Assembly (NCBI GenBank): GCA_028714735.1
Contig: JAQTLU010000013.1
Span: 18,927 to 82,926 of the forward strand
Direction: 5' to 3'
DNA length: 64,000 nt
Source: Gallionellaceae bacterium
Lineage (GTDB): Bacteria > Pseudomonadota > Gammaproteobacteria > Burkholderiales > Thiobacillaceae
Under the pieces are notes generated by a model. The model was not told the origin of the DNA, made no database searches, and saw only the letters and a list, made by a program, of their open reading frames with translations. Position numbers and translations under genes: made by a program. Every line of letters begins with the position of its first letter. Position 1 is the stretch's first letter. This document shows, in pieces, positions 1 through 9,908 of this stretch.

Positions 1-699
<699 letters not shown>

Positions 700-718
700 G
701 GCGGTCTCGTTTAGAGGT

Positions 719-747
719 CTTATCATAGATTAATAACTATGCATAAG
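719..747. promoter_or_regulatory. Probable CbbR operator in the cbbR-cbbL intergenic region
   Basis: An AT-rich imperfect dyad lies between the divergent cbbR and cbbL genes. Its outer arms are CTTAT and ATAAG, and inner ATAG and CTAT elements are also symmetric. LysR regulators bind such T-N11-A type dyads. The position upstream of cbbL and close to the cbbR start fits autoregulation plus activation. No clear sigma-70 -35/-10 pair was found, as is common at LysR-activated promoters. Confidence 0.6.
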
Positions 748-859
748 ATAGAAAAACGTGACTGTTATTTATGTGATTGTGGCGTCAAGATGGTTGCACC
801 TCGGATCGGGACACCTGCCCGGCCGTCGGACCGACCACTATCCCTACAAGGAGCGAGCC

Positions 860-2281
860 ATGGCTGTAAAGACCTACAACGCTGGCGTGAAGGAATACCG
901 CCAGACCTACTGGACCCCGGAATACACCCCCCAGGACACCGATATCCTGGCCTGTTTCAAGGTCACCCCCCAGCCGGGCGTGCCGCGCGAGGAAGTCGCC
1001 GCCGCGGTGGCTGCCGAATCGTCCACCGGCACCTGGACCACGGTGTGGACCGACCTCCTGACCGACCTGGATTACTACAAGGGCCGCGCCTATCGCATCG
1101 AGGACGTGCCCGGCGACGACACCTGCTTCTACGCCTTCGTGGCCTACCCGATCGACCTGTTCGAAGAGGGCTCCATGGTCAACGTGCTGACCTCGCTGGT
1201 CGGCAACGTGTTCGGCTTCAAGGCCCTGCGCGCCCTGCGCCTGGAGGATGTGCGTTTCCCTATCGCCTACGTGAAGACCTGCGGCGGCCCGCCCCTGGGC
1301 ATCCAGGTCGAGCGCGACGTGATGAACAAGTACGGCCGGCCCCTGCTCGGCTGCACGATCAAGCCGAAGCTGGGCCTGTCGGCCAAGAACTACGGCCGCG
1401 CCGTGTATGAGTGCCTGCGCGGCGGCCTCGACTTCACCAAGGACGACGAGAACGTCAACAGCCAGCCTTTCATGCGTTGGCGCCAGCGCTTCGACTTCGT
1501 CCAGGAGGCCATCGACAAGGCCGAGCGCGAGACCGGCGAACGCAAGGGCCACTACCTGAACGTGACCGCGCCGACCCCGGAAGAGATGTACAAGCGCGCC
1601 GAGTACGCCAAGGAAATCGGCTCGCCGATCATCATGCACGACTTCCTGACCGGCGGCCTGACCGCCAACACCGGCCTGGCCAACTGGTGCCGCGACAACG
1701 GCATGCTGCTGCACATCCACCGCGCCATGCACGCCGTGCTCGACCGCAACCCGCACCACGGCATCCACTTCCGCGTCCTGACCAAGGTCCTGCGCCTGTC
1801 CGGCGGCGACCACCTGCACTCCGGCACCGTGGTCGGCAAGCTGGAAGGCGACCGCGAAGCGACCCTGGGCTGGATCGACCTGATGCGCGACGAGTTCATC
1901 AAGGAAGACCGCAGCCGCGGCATCATGTTCGACCAGGACTTCGGCTCCATGCCCGGCGTCATGCCGGTCGCCTCCGGCGGCATCCACGTCTGGCACATGC
2001 CCGCCCTGGTGACCATCTTCGGCGACGACTCGGTGCTGCAGTTCGGTGGCGGCACGCTCGGCCACCCCTGGGGCAACGCCGCCGGCGCCGCCGCCAACCG
2101 GGTCGCCCTGGAAGCCTGCGTGGAAGCGCGCAACCGCGGCGTCGCGGTCGAGCAGGAAGGCAAGACCATCCTGACCGACGCCGCCAAGCATTCGCCCGAA
2201 CTGAAGATCGCCATGGAGACCTGGAAAGAGATCAAGTTCGAGTTCGACACCGTCGACAAGCTGGACGTCGCCCACAAGTGA
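860..2281 (+). CDS. cbbL: RuBisCO form IA large subunit
   Basis: Ribulose-1,5-bisphosphate carboxylase/oxygenase large subunit, 473 residues, the usual form I length. It fixes CO2 onto RuBP in the Calvin cycle as an L8S8 enzyme. Catalytic base K168 lies in [11 protein letters not shown], carbamylated K194 in [11 protein letters not shown], loop 6 in [11 protein letters not shown], and the phosphate-binding [10 protein letters not shown] segment follows. The start ATG at 860 has an AAGGAG ribosome site 6 bases upstream and gives the canonical [14 protein letters not shown]-terminus, so the longer frame beginning at 758 is rejected. cbbS, cbbQ and cbbO follow, without carboxysome genes, so this is the cytoplasmic, CbbQO-associated type of form IA. 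Confidence 0.99.
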   Translation: MAVKTYNAGVKEYRQTYWTPEYTPQDTDILACFKVTPQPGVPREEVAAAVAAESSTGTWTTVWTDLLTDLDYYKGRAYRIEDVPGDDTCFYAFVAYPIDLFEEGSMVNVLTSLVGNVFGFKALRALRLEDVRFPIAYVKTCGGPPLGIQVERDVMNKYGRPLLGCTIKPKLGLSAKNYGRAVYECLRGGLDFTKDDENVNSQPFMRWRQRFDFVQEAIDKAERETGERKGHYLNVTAPTPEEMYKRAEYAKEIGSPIIMHDFLTGGLTANTGLANWCRDNGMLLHIHRAMHAVLDRNPHHGIHFRVLTKVLRLSGGDHLHSGTVVGKLEGDREATLGWIDLMRDEFIKEDRSRGIMFDQDFGSMPGVMPVASGGIHVWHMPALVTIFGDDSVLQFGGGTLGHPWGNAAGAAANRVALEACVEARNRGVAVEQEGKTILTDAAKHSPELKIAMETWKEIKFEFDTVDKLDVAHK

Positions 2282-2305
2282 TCCGGTGACCTAGTTGCAT
2301 GACCA

Positions 2306-2336
2306 TCCCGGAAGCGCCTGAGGGGGCGAACCGGGA
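2306..2336 (+). other. Hairpin in the cbbL-cbbS spacer
   Basis: Arms TCCCGG and CCGGGA enclose a second GCGCC/GGCG pairing, forming a hairpin without a following T-run. It lies 25 bases after cbbL and 28 bases before the cbbS start. It could stabilise the upstream cbbL message or adjust L:S expression. There is no terminator signature. Confidence 0.5.
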
Positions 2337-2364
2337 GCCCGATACCGAATTGAAAGGAAATCAA

Positions 2365-2721
2365 ATGTCTGATGTGATGGATTACAACTCCCGCCTCTCC
2401 GACCCGGCCAGCCGCAAGTTCGAGACCTTCTCCTACCTGCCCGCCATGGACGCGGCCAACATCAAGAAGCAGGTCGAGTACCTGGTGAAGAAGGGCTGGA
2501 ACCCGGCCATCGAGCATATCGAGCCGGAGTACCTGATGGACTCCTACTGGTACATGTGGAAGCTGCCGATGTTCGGCGAGACCGACGTCGATCTGGTGCT
2601 GGCCGAGGCCGAGGCCTGCCACAAGGCCAACCCGAACAACCATGTCCGTCTGGTCGGCTACGACAACTTCAAGCAGTCGCAGGGCGCCGCCATGGTGATC
2701 TTCCGCGGCAAGACGGTCTGA
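2365..2721 (+). CDS. cbbS: RuBisCO form I small subunit
   Basis: Small subunit of form IA RuBisCO, 118 residues, normal for proteobacterial CbbS. It contains the conserved [10 protein letters not shown] start region, the [19 protein letters not shown] segment and the [15 protein letters not shown] motif that contact the large subunits. The start ATG at 2365 follows a good AAAGGAAA ribosome site. The in-frame codon at 2299 would add a non-homologous tail and would read through the intergenic hairpin, so it is not used. It lies 83 bases after cbbL in the same operon and is followed by the activase genes cbbQ and cbbO. Confidence 0.98.
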   Translation: MSDVMDYNSRLSDPASRKFETFSYLPAMDAANIKKQVEYLVKKGWNPAIEHIEPEYLMDSYWYMWKLPMFGETDVDLVLAEAEACHKANPNNHVRLVGYDNFKQSQGAAMVIFRGKTV

Positions 2722-2802
2722 CCATCGACAGAGAGTCGTGACCCGAGGGTCGGGCGTTCGTCTCCCGGCCTTCCACTCGCCACTCTCGACCAGGAGCTCG
2801 AC

Positions 2803-3606
2803 ATGTCCAATATCATCGATCAATACCGCATCACCGAGGAACCCTACTACCGCCCCGTCGCCGACGAGGTGGATCTGTACGAGGCCGCCTATTCGGTGCG
2901 CATGCCCATGATGCTCAAGGGTCCGACCGGCTGCGGCAAGACCCGCTTCGTCGAGTACATGGCACACAAGCTGGGCAAGCCGCTGATCACCGTCGCCTGC
3001 AACGAGGACATGACCGCCTCCGACCTGGTCGGCCGCTTCCTGCTCTCCGCCCAGGGCACCGAGTGGCAGGACGGCCCCCTGGCCATCGGCGCCCGCCATG
3101 GCGCCATCGTCTATCTCGACGAAGTGGTCGAGGCGCGCCAGGACACCACCGTGGTGATCCACCCGCTCACCGACAACCGCCGCGTCCTGCCGCTGGAAAA
3201 GAAGGGCGAGCTGGTCCATGCCCACCCGGATTTCCAGATTGTCATTTCCTACAACCCCGGCTACCAGTCGCTGATGAAGGACCTCAAGCAGTCGACCAAG
3301 CAGCGCTTCGGCGGCCTCGACTTCACCTATCCCGAGCACGACATCGAAACCGAGATCGTCATGCACGAATCCGGCGCGCCGGCCGACATCGCCGGCAAGC
3401 TGGTGTCGATCGCCGAGCGTTCGCGCAACCTCAAGGGCCACGGCCTCGACGAGGGCCTGTCCACCCGCATGCTGATCTACGCCGGCAGCCTGATTAGAAA
3501 GGGCGTCGCACCGGAGGCCGCCTGTCGCGTCGCCCTGGTGCGCCCGATCACCGACGATCCCGACATGCGCGATGCGCTGGACGCCGCGGTGACCACCTTC
3601 TTTTGA
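2803..3606 (+). CDS. cbbQ: RuBisCO activase AAA+ subunit CbbQ (form I set)
   Basis: MoxR-type AAA+ ATPase of 267 residues. Walker A is GPTGCGKT at residues 40-47 and Walker B is YLDE around D106-E107. The QSTKQRF segment carries a sensor/arginine-finger-like region and a C-terminal CbbQ helical domain follows. Known CbbQ forms a hexamer that, with the adaptor CbbO, removes inhibitory sugar phosphates from RuBisCO. A clear AGGAG ribosome site precedes the ATG. A second, highly similar CbbQ is encoded at 13379. Work on Acidithiobacillus Q1O1 and Q2O2 pairs suggests this one serves CbbL and the other serves CbbM. An 83-bp palindromic repeat separates it from cbbO. Confidence 0.96.
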   Translation: MSNIIDQYRITEEPYYRPVADEVDLYEAAYSVRMPMMLKGPTGCGKTRFVEYMAHKLGKPLITVACNEDMTASDLVGRFLLSAQGTEWQDGPLAIGARHGAIVYLDEVVEARQDTTVVIHPLTDNRRVLPLEKKGELVHAHPDFQIVISYNPGYQSLMKDLKQSTKQRFGGLDFTYPEHDIETEIVMHESGAPADIAGKLVSIAERSRNLKGHGLDEGLSTRMLIYAGSLIRKGVAPEAACRVALVRPITDDPDMRDALDAAVTTFF

Positions 3607-3610
3607 AGAT

Positions 3611-3693
3611 CGTAGGGTGGGTCAGCCGCTTGCCGGCGTAACCCACCAATATCGAGCGGCGGGTTACGGCCTGCCGGCCTGACCCGCCCTACG
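3611..3693. repeat. Palindromic intergenic repeat (MITE/REP-like) between cbbQ and cbbO
   Basis: The ends are near-inverted: CGTAGGGTGGGTCA at 3611-3624 and TGACCCGCCCTACG at 3680-3693. Inside are two hairpins: GGTGGGT...ACCCACC at about 3616-3646 and GCGGGT...ACCCGC at about 3658-3687. The GTAGGGTGGG...CCCACC pattern is a widespread intergenic repeat in Proteobacteria. It fills almost the whole cbbQ-cbbO gap, so the operon is interrupted but not obviously terminated, since no T-run follows. Confidence 0.8.
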
Positions 3694-3708
3694 CAGAGGA
3701 TACGAACC

Positions 3709-6051
3709 ATGTCGACCAATCTCGCTGACTACGCCGAACTGCTGGAAGACCTGTCGCCGCATAGCCAGGCGGCCATGCAGGCCCACTGGCACGAGGCCAC
3801 CAAGGTGTTCTCGCCGCGCGGGCTGGACAACTACCTGAAGGGGGCGTCGGCGATCCGCGGCCTCGGCAAGGGTGATTCGCTGGTCGAAGCCTGGATCGTG
3901 GAGACGCCGCAGGTGGCCAAGGAGGTCGGCGAGGACGTCGTCGGCGACCTCGCCGCCGCCTCCCTGGCGCTGGCCTCGCGGACCTCGGGCGCGGTGATCG
4001 AACTGCTGCTGAACACCGCGCCCACCGCCGCCAACCGGCTCGGCGACGCCCAGTTGTTCCTCAACTACCTGCAGTTCATCAACACCCTGATCGCGCAGGC
4101 GCCGCGCGGCGTGCGGCCGATGCTGAACAAGCTGGAGGTGCTGTTCCAGCAACTGACCCTGGGCGGCCTGCGGCGTTGGGCGCTGTGGGGCGCGCACGCC
4201 CACCGCACCAACTACGAGGAACAGATCAAGTATTTCAGCCTCGACTCCAAGGAGTCGCTGGCGATGCTGCAGAAGGAGCGCAAGGGCACCCTGCTGGTCG
4301 ACGTGCAGCGACGCATCAACATGTACCTGCGGGCGCTGTGGGGGCGCGACTTCTTCATGCGTCCGACCGCCGGCGACTTCGAGACCCGCGAGGGCTACCG
4401 GCCCTACATCGAGGACTACCTGCTGCACCTGCCGGACGCCTTCGACGATTTTGCCCCGGCGGGCCGTGAGCCGGTCTCCGGCCTGGAACTCTACCGCGCC
4501 ACCGCCGCGCACTGCGCCGCGCATGTGGTTGAGACCCGGCGGCCGATCTCGGCCGAGGCCCTCAACCCGATGCAGATGGCGGTGATCGGGGTGATCGAGG
4601 ACGCCCGGGTCGAGGCCCTGTCGATCCGTCGCTTCCCCGGCCTGAAGCCGCTCTGGGGCAAGCTGCACACGGCCAGCCCGGAACAGGACAAGAGCGTCGG
4701 CGACTACCTCAACCGCCTGGCGCGCGCCCTGCTCGACGACGGCTACCAGGATGCCGACCCGTGGATCGCCGAGGCGCGCGCCCTGTTCGCGCTGGCGCAG
4801 GACCGCCTGGACGACAACCATATCGCCTGGGAGATCGGCGTCGCGCTGGCGCACAGCCTGGTCCAGAAGCGGATCGCCTTCAATCCGCGCACCGATCTGC
4901 TCACCGCCCCGTACCGAGACGACAACCGCTACTTCTGGGAATTCGAGGAATTCGATTTCGACAAGGCCGCCAACGCCGGCTACGAATCGATCAAGCAGGT
5001 GCGCAAGTACGTCAGCGCGATCGAGATGGCCAACGAGGTCGATGTCGAGAATGCCGGCGACGACGCCGAGGAGATCTGGGTCCTGGATACCGAGCTGTTT
5101 CCCTACGAGGACATGGGCAAGAGCTACAACGAGCTGGAGGGCAAGGAGCCGCTGTCCGACCCGTTCCACTATTCCGAGTGGGACTACCAGATCCAGCTTG
5201 AGCGGCCGGCCTGGGCCACGGTGCAGGAGAAGCGCGCCAAGTCCGGCGACCTGGCGGTCATCGACGCCATCACCGCCCGGTACAAGCGCGAGATCCACCG
5301 CATGAAGTTCCTGCTCGACGCCATGCAGCCGCAGGGCGTGCAGCGCATCCGCAGGCTGGAGGACGGCGACGAGATCGACATCAACGCGGCCATTGCCAGC
5401 CTCACCGACATCCGTCTCGGCAACCAGCCCGATCCGCGCATCATGATGCGTTCGGTCAGGAAGACGCGCGACTTCTCCATCCTGGTCCTGCTCGACCTGT
5501 CCGAATCGACCAACGACAAGGTCCAGGACCAGGACTACACGGTGCGCGAGCTGACCCAGCAGGCCTGCGTGCTGCTGGCCGACGCCATCAACAAGGTCGG
5601 CGACCCGTTCGCCATCCACGGCTTCTGCTCGGATGGCCGCCACGATGTCGAGTACTACCGCTACAAGGACTTCGACCAGCACTGGGACGAGACGCCCAAG
5701 GCCAAGCTCGCCGGCATGACCGGCCAGCTCTCCACCCGCATGGGGGCGGCCATCCGCCACGCCGGCCACCACCTGCAACTGCAGCGCTCGGCCAAGAAGC
5801 TGCTCATCGTCATCACCGACGGCGAGCCGGCCGACGTCGACGTGCGCGACCCGCAGTACCTGCGCTACGACACCAAGAAGGCGGTGGAAGAAGTGGGCCG
5901 GCTCGGCGTCACCACCTATTGCATGAGCCTGGACCCGCGCGCCGACAATTACGTCTCGCGCATCTTCGGCCAGAAGAACTACATGGTCGTCGACCATGTC
6001 CAGCGCCTGCCGGAGAAGCTTCCGTTACTCTATGCCGGCCTCACCCGATAG
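3709..6051 (+). CDS. cbbO: RuBisCO activase adaptor CbbO (form I set), vWFA domain
   Basis: Protein of 780 residues with a long helical N-terminal region typical of CbbO/NorD proteins. A C-terminal von Willebrand factor A domain carries a MIDAS motif, D596-L-S598-E-S600, in LVLLDLSEST, with further metal-site elements around TGQLSTRMG and VITDGEPADVD. CbbO is the substrate adaptor that docks a CbbQ hexamer onto inhibited RuBisCO through the MIDAS. The start has an AGAGGA ribosome site. It lies 102 bases after cbbQ across the palindromic repeat. A shorter paralogue at 14312 is 755 residues long. The assignment to form I RuBisCO follows from operon position. Confidence 0.95.
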   Translation: MSTNLADYAELLEDLSPHSQAAMQAHWHEATKVFSPRGLDNYLKGASAIRGLGKGDSLVEAWIVETPQVAKEVGEDVVGDLAAASLALASRTSGAVIELLLNTAPTAANRLGDAQLFLNYLQFINTLIAQAPRGVRPMLNKLEVLFQQLTLGGLRRWALWGAHAHRTNYEEQIKYFSLDSKESLAMLQKERKGTLLVDVQRRINMYLRALWGRDFFMRPTAGDFETREGYRPYIEDYLLHLPDAFDDFAPAGREPVSGLELYRATAAHCAAHVVETRRPISAEALNPMQMAVIGVIEDARVEALSIRRFPGLKPLWGKLHTASPEQDKSVGDYLNRLARALLDDGYQDADPWIAEARALFALAQDRLDDNHIAWEIGVALAHSLVQKRIAFNPRTDLLTAPYRDDNRYFWEFEEFDFDKAANAGYESIKQVRKYVSAIEMANEVDVENAGDDAEEIWVLDTELFPYEDMGKSYNELEGKEPLSDPFHYSEWDYQIQLERPAWATVQEKRAKSGDLAVIDAITARYKREIHRMKFLLDAMQPQGVQRIRRLEDGDEIDINAAIASLTDIRLGNQPDPRIMMRSVRKTRDFSILVLLDLSESTNDKVQDQDYTVRELTQQACVLLADAINKVGDPFAIHGFCSDGRHDVEYYRYKDFDQHWDETPKAKLAGMTGQLSTRMGAAIRHAGHHLQLQRSAKKLLIVITDGEPADVDVRDPQYLRYDTKKAVEEVGRLGVTTYCMSLDPRADNYVSRIFGQKNYMVVDHVQRLPEKLPLLYAGLTR

Positions 6052-6060
6052 GAACGCACC

Positions 6061-6357
6061 ATGGAAAACCTTTACCCAGGCTTCAACAACGACAAGCACG
6101 GCATCACCCAACTGGGCCGCATCGTGCTGGACGGCTGGCTGTTCGGCTTCATCCCGGAAACGGAGGACTGCACCGGCTGGGATATCGGCCGCATGCAGGG
6201 ACTGATGGAGCGGGTGCAGGCCGAATGGGACAAGTACAGCAACCTGCCCAGCCGCCTGCCGCCGGACCTGCGCCAGCGCCACGGCGAACTCTACGAGCGC
6301 GCCATCACGGCCGCCCGCAGCAAGGGCTGGGACCCGGAACTGGGCGAGGACGAGTGA
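6061..6357 (+). CDS. 98-residue conserved-looking protein of unknown function at the end of the cbbLSQO operon
   Basis: I do not recognise a named family. It starts 10 bases after cbbO with an AGGAA ribosome site and ends just before a strong inverted repeat, so it is very probably the last gene of the cbbLSQO transcript. The sequence is soluble and acidic at the C-terminus (ELGEDE), rich in Trp and Tyr, and has no signal peptide, membrane segment or cysteine cluster (only a single Cys, in EDCTGWD). Its position suggests a role connected with RuBisCO or CbbQO, but that is inference only. Confidence 0.75.
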   Translation: MENLYPGFNNDKHGITQLGRIVLDGWLFGFIPETEDCTGWDIGRMQGLMERVQAEWDKYSNLPSRLPPDLRQRHGELYERAITAARSKGWDPELGEDE

Positions 6358-6383
6358 GTCGACGGATTCAGGCTGCCGAACTA

Positions 6384-6419
6384 GGCGCCGGCGCGGTCAT
6401 CGTCTGACGCGCCGGCGCC
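6384..6419. terminator. Bidirectional terminator between the cbb operon and the DUF2062 gene
   Basis: A perfect 12-bp inverted repeat (GGCGCCGGCGCG / CGCGCCGGCGCC) with a 12-base loop, followed on the + strand by GTTT. The stop codon of the convergent DUF2062 gene lies in the loop. The position between convergent genes fits a shared terminator, although the T-run is short. Confidence 0.65.
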
Positions 6420-6918
6420 GTTTGGCCAGGATCTGCCAGCGCCAGACCAGGGTGATCACGGCATAGGTCAGCAGGCCGGTCACGCTGGCCAGTATCGATA
6501 ATCCAAGCAGCAAGGGCTTGCCCAGCCGGGTCAGGCGCGACCAGATGCCCGTTGCCGTTCCCGGGCTGGCCGGCTTGGCGATGCCCGGGCCGGGCGGCGC
6601 CGCTTCTCCGGTGAGCCAGAGGCCGAGCCGGTAGGCGCCGTAGTAGACCGGCCCGAAGGTCACCGGGTTGGTGACCAGGGTGCTGGCCACGGCGGCAGGC
6701 ACGTTGGCGCGCAACAGGATGGCGGCGGCGGCTGACAGGGGGATCTGGGCGATCGGCACCAGCAGGCCGAAGAACACCCCCAACGCCACGCCCATGGCAA
6801 CGCCGCGCCGGGACCAGTGCCAGAGCCGGGGATGGCCCAGGAACGGCAGCAGCCAGCGCAGCCGGCGATTTTTCTCCAGGGTTTCCCGGGTCGGCAGCCA
6901 GGGGTGGGGTGTCTTCAT
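6397..6918 (-). CDS. DUF2062-family small membrane protein
   Basis: About 173 residues with the DUF2062 signature: a basic N-terminus (HPRLWHWSRRGVAMGVALG), then GVFFGLLVPIAQIPLSAAAA and the NPVTFGPVYYGAYRLG loop, and a second hydrophobic region near the C-terminus. About three membrane segments are visible, with a Pro/Ala-rich stretch between them. The family's function is not established. I chose the ATG at 6918; a TTG two codons upstream (6924) is an alternative, and ribosome-site evidence is weak for both. It lies just downstream of the 134-residue unknown (stop at 6926) in the same direction, so the two are probably co-transcribed. Confidence 0.85.
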   Translation of the reverse strand: MKTPHPWLPTRETLEKNRRLRWLLPFLGHPRLWHWSRRGVAMGVALGVFFGLLVPIAQIPLSAAAAILLRANVPAAVASTLVTNPVTFGPVYYGAYRLGLWLTGEAAPPGPGIAKPASPGTATGIWSRLTRLGKPLLLGLSILASVTGLLTYAVITLVWRWQILAKRRRRVRR

Positions 6919-6925
6919 CCGCAAC

Positions 6926-7330
6926 TTACCGGGCGGGGCGCTCGAACTTCAGCACCCGGGCCGGCCCGTCGAGGTGTTCCTTGGCCGCCAGCGCGGTCAG
7001 CGCGGGGAGGAATTCCGTCTGCAGGCGGCGCATGATCCCGGCGCTGTCGCCACCGTAATACACCGCATCGTAGGGCACCGGTTCATCGAGCGCGTCGCGC
7101 GCCTGGGGCCGGAACGCCTGCCAGGCAATCTCGACCCGGCTCTTGTTCAGGTAGTCGACGAAGACGATTTCCTCCGCATCCACGATGGCCAGGTACTGCA
7201 TGGCCCGGATCGGCACGAACAGGGTACCCGGGCTGCGTGCCAGCAGGACGTGGACGAGGTTGTAGGTCGCGGCCGGCAGTTGCCGGGCCTCCCGTGCCAG
7301 CGGTTGTTCGCGATAGACGGTGATCTCCAT
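6926..7330 (-). CDS. Unrecognised 134-residue soluble protein downstream of the second cbbR
   Basis: I do not recognise the family with certainty. The protein begins MEITVYREQPLAREARQLPA, has no signal peptide or membrane segment, and has a mixed alpha/beta composition with the VHVLLARSPGTLFVPIRAMQ and DAEEIVFVDYLNKSRVEI strands expected of a compact domain. A GGAGAG ribosome site supports the ATG at 7330. It sits 52 bases downstream of cbbR2 on the same strand and 2 bases before the DUF2062 open frame. This placement suggests expression with the cbbM regulator, but no function should be assumed. Confidence 0.75.
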   Translation of the reverse strand: MEITVYREQPLAREARQLPAATYNLVHVLLARSPGTLFVPIRAMQYLAIVDAEEIVFVDYLNKSRVEIAWQAFRPQARDALDEPVPYDAVYYGGDSAGIMRRLQTEFLPALTALAAKEHLDGPARVLKFERPAR

Positions 7331-7382
7331 GACTTTCTCTCCAGACCAGGCACCGCTTCGATTATGAGCGATTTTCCGGTGC

Positions 7383-8291
7383 TCAGACGAATCCGGCGGT
7401 TCTCACCGCCTGGGTCAGGACAAAGCGTGCGAAGGCGCTGGCAGCCAGGGAAAAGTGTTTGTTGCGGCGGTGCACCAGATGCCACTGGCGGCGGATCGGG
7501 AACCCTTCGACATCGAGGGCGACGAGTCTGAGTGCAGCCAGTTCCAGGGTCACCGTGTGGCGCGACACCACGCCCAGGCCGAGGCCGGACTCGACCGCCT
7601 GCTTGATGGCCTCGTTCTTGTTCATCTCCATGGCCGCGCGCAGGGCCAGCCCGTGCGACTGGAAGAAGGCCTCGGTGGCGCTGCGGGTGCCCGAACCCGG
7701 TTCCCGGGCGACGAAGTCCTCCTCGGCGATGCGGGTGAGCGGGATGTTCTTCTGCTTGGCCAGGGGATGGCTGAGCGGCGCGATCACCAACAGCGGGTTC
7801 TCCATGAATGGCGTCGACTCCAGGTCGTGCCCGGCCGGCGGCTGGCCCATCAGGGCGAGGTCGACCTCGTTGTTGGCCAGTTGTTCGAGCAGGGTTTCCC
7901 GGTTGACCACGTTGAGGGTGATGCGCACCTCGGGGTGCTCCTGGCGGAACTGGCTGATCAGGCGGATGGCGAAGTTGCTGACCGTGCTGACCACGCCCAC
8001 CGTTAGGGCGCCCTGCTTGAGCCCGCGCAGGTCATCGAGGGTATCCGCCAGGTCGACCAGTTGCTGGGCGATGGCCTGGCTGGCCCGCTGCACCTCGCGG
8101 CCGACCTCGGTGAGAAACAGCTTCTTGCCCAATTGTTCGAACAGCGGCCGGCCGATGGCTTCCTCAAGCTGCTTGATCTGCATCGAAACCCCGGGCTGAG
8201 ACAGATGCAATTCCTTGGCCGCGCGCGAAAACGAGAGGTGGCGGGCGGCGGCTTCGAATACCTGTAGTTGGCGCAGGGTGAGGTGTAGCAT
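7383..8291 (-). CDS. cbbR: LysR-type RuBisCO regulator CbbR (form II locus)
   Basis: LysR regulator of 302 residues starting MLHLTLRQLQVFEAAARHLS, the hallmark CbbR N-terminus, followed by the winged helix with HLSQPGVSMQIKQLEE. The effector domain contains REPGSGTRSATEAFF. I use the ATG at 8291; the TTG at 8309 adds residues not typical of the family. It is divergent from cbbM across a 176-bp region carrying the GATAAGC...GCTTATC palindrome. The same core palindrome lies upstream of cbbQ2, so this CbbR may control both cbbM and its activase genes. It resembles the partial cbbR at the window start. Confidence 0.95.
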   Translation of the reverse strand: MLHLTLRQLQVFEAAARHLSFSRAAKELHLSQPGVSMQIKQLEEAIGRPLFEQLGKKLFLTEVGREVQRASQAIAQQLVDLADTLDDLRGLKQGALTVGVVSTVSNFAIRLISQFRQEHPEVRITLNVVNRETLLEQLANNEVDLALMGQPPAGHDLESTPFMENPLLVIAPLSHPLAKQKNIPLTRIAEEDFVAREPGSGTRSATEAFFQSHGLALRAAMEMNKNEAIKQAVESGLGLGVVSRHTVTLELAALRLVALDVEGFPIRRQWHLVHRRNKHFSLAASAFARFVLTQAVRTAGFV

Positions 8292-8321
8292 GGTCGGCTG
8301 GGAAACCAATGGATCACGAAT

Positions 8322-8339
8322 GATAAGCTAATGCTTATC
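8322..8339. promoter_or_regulatory. Probable CbbR operator upstream of cbbM
   Basis: A perfect palindrome GATAAGC-TAAT-GCTTATC lies between divergent cbbR2 and cbbM, 31 bases upstream of the cbbR start codon. The core TAAGC-N4-GCTTA recurs before cbbQ2 at 13275-13290. A possible -10 (TATAGT, 8384-8389) for cbbM lies downstream, without a good -35, as expected of a LysR-activated promoter. Confidence 0.72.
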
Positions 8340-8467
8340 TACAGTATAAAAAATCGTGAATATTGCTTATGCACTTGCGCGTCTATAGTGCAGCCCTGTT
8401 TCGAGCAAGGGTAATCAGACAGTTGCGGTTCCCCGGCATTTCATACCCGTCCAACAAGGAGCAAAGC

Positions 8468-9847
8468 ATGGATCAATCAGCACGTTACGCCGACCTGTCC
8501 CTCAAGGAAGAGGACCTGATCAAGGGCGACAAGCACATCCTCGTCGCCTACCACATGCAGCCGGCCACCGGCTATGGCTACCTGGAAGTGGCCGCGCACA
8601 TCGCCGCCGAGTCCTCCACCGGCACCAACGTCGAAGTCTCCACCACCGACGACTTCACCAAGGGCGTCGACGCGCTGGTCTACTTCATCGACGAGTCCAA
8701 GGGCGTGATGAAGGTCGCCTACCCGAACGACCTGTTCGACCGCAACGTGACCGACGGCCGCGCCATGCTGGTCTCCTTCCTGACCCTGGCCATCGGCAAC
8801 AACCAGGGCATGGGCGACGTCAAGCAGCTGCAGATGCAGGATTTCTATGTGCCCTGGTCCATGCTGCGCCAGTTCGACGGCCCGGCCAAGGACATCACCG
8901 ACCTGTGGGACATCCTGGGCCGCTCCCGCGTCAACGGCGGCTACATCGCCGGCACCATCATCAAGCCGAAGCTGGGCCTGCGCCCCGAGCCGTTCGCCAA
9001 GGCCGCCTACCAGTTCTGGCTCGGCGGCGACTTCATCAAGAACGACGAGCCCCAGGGCAACCAGGTGTTCTGCCCGGTCAAGAAGGTGATCCCGCTGGTC
9101 TATGACGCCATGAAGCGCGCCATGGACGAAACCGGCCAGGCCAAGCTGTTCTCCATGAACATCACCGCCGACGACCATTATGAAATGCTTGCCCGCGCCG
9201 ATTTCGCCCTGGAAACCTTCGGTCCCGATGCCAACAAGGTGGCCTTCCTGGTCGACGGCTACGTCGGCGGCCCCGGCATGATCACCACCGCCCGTCGTCA
9301 GTACCCCGGCCAGTACCTGCACTACCACCGTGCCGGCCACGGCGCCATCACCTCCCCTTCCGCCGTGCGTGGCTATACCGCCTTCGTGCTGGCCAAGATG
9401 TCCCGTCTGCAAGGCGCTTCCGGCATCCACGTCGGCACCATGGGCTACGGCAAGATGGAAGGCGGCAAGGATGACCGCAACATCGCCTACATGATCGAGC
9501 GCGATTCCGCCGACGGCCCGTACTACCACCAGGAATGGCACGGCATGAAGCCGACCACCCCGATCATCTCCGGCGGCATGAACGCACTGCGCCTGCCCGG
9601 CTTCTTCGAGAACCTCGGTCACGGCAACGTCATCAACACTTCCGGCGGCGGCTCCTACGGCCACATCGACAGCCCGGCGGCCGGCGCGATCTCCCTGCGT
9701 CAGTCCTACGAGTGCTGGAAGGCCAAGGCCGACCCGATCGAGTTCGCCAAGGAGCACAAGGAATTCGCCCGTGCCTTCGAGTCCTTCCCGGGCGATGCCG
9801 ACAAGCTGTTCCCCGGCTGGCGCGACAAGCTGGGCGTGCACAAGTAA
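8468..9847 (+). CDS. cbbM: RuBisCO form II
   Basis: Form II ribulose-bisphosphate carboxylase, 459 residues, normally a homodimer or oligomer of dimers with no small subunit and a preference for high CO2 and low O2. Catalytic K166 in [10 protein letters not shown] and carbamylated K191 in [11 protein letters not shown] fall at exactly the Rhodospirillum rubrum numbers. The loop 6 region [11 protein letters not shown] is also present. The ATG at 8468 follows an AAGGAG ribosome site and gives the standard [14 protein letters not shown] start; the longer frame from 8363 is rejected. It is transcribed alone and ends at a strong terminator. Its activase pair probably lies at 13379-16579. Confidence 0.99.
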   Translation: MDQSARYADLSLKEEDLIKGDKHILVAYHMQPATGYGYLEVAAHIAAESSTGTNVEVSTTDDFTKGVDALVYFIDESKGVMKVAYPNDLFDRNVTDGRAMLVSFLTLAIGNNQGMGDVKQLQMQDFYVPWSMLRQFDGPAKDITDLWDILGRSRVNGGYIAGTIIKPKLGLRPEPFAKAAYQFWLGGDFIKNDEPQGNQVFCPVKKVIPLVYDAMKRAMDETGQAKLFSMNITADDHYEMLARADFALETFGPDANKVAFLVDGYVGGPGMITTARRQYPGQYLHYHRAGHGAITSPSAVRGYTAFVLAKMSRLQGASGIHVGTMGYGKMEGGKDDRNIAYMIERDSADGPYYHQEWHGMKPTTPIISGGMNALRLPGFFENLGHGNVINTSGGGSYGHIDSPAAGAISLRQSYECWKAKADPIEFAKEHKEFARAFESFPGDADKLFPGWRDKLGVHK

Positions 9848-9870
9848 GACGCAAGCCACACCGCTTCATG

Positions 9871-9897
9871 AAAAGCCCCGCCTCGGCGGGGCTTTTT
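9871..9897 (+). terminator. Rho-independent terminator after cbbM
   Basis: Stem AAAAGCCCCGCC / GGCGGGGCTTTT closed by a CTCG tetraloop with a following T-run, 24 bases after the cbbM stop. The A-rich left side could also terminate the convergent HD-GYP gene. Confidence 0.93.
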
Positions 9898-9908
9898 CTT
9901 TGGCGCGG

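Noticed and set aside
785..2275. Long reverse-strand frame opposite cbbL, and similar frames opposite cbbM, SulP, hyf and CbbO genes
   Set aside because: They are low-complexity His/Gly/Val/Asp-rich translations of the antisense strand of GC-rich genes, without ribosome sites or domain features.
860..6357. Carboxysome operon
   Set aside because: No csoS2, csoS1, csoS4 or other shell genes follow cbbS; cbbQ and cbbO follow instead. The CsoSCA-like gene at 21688 is isolated.
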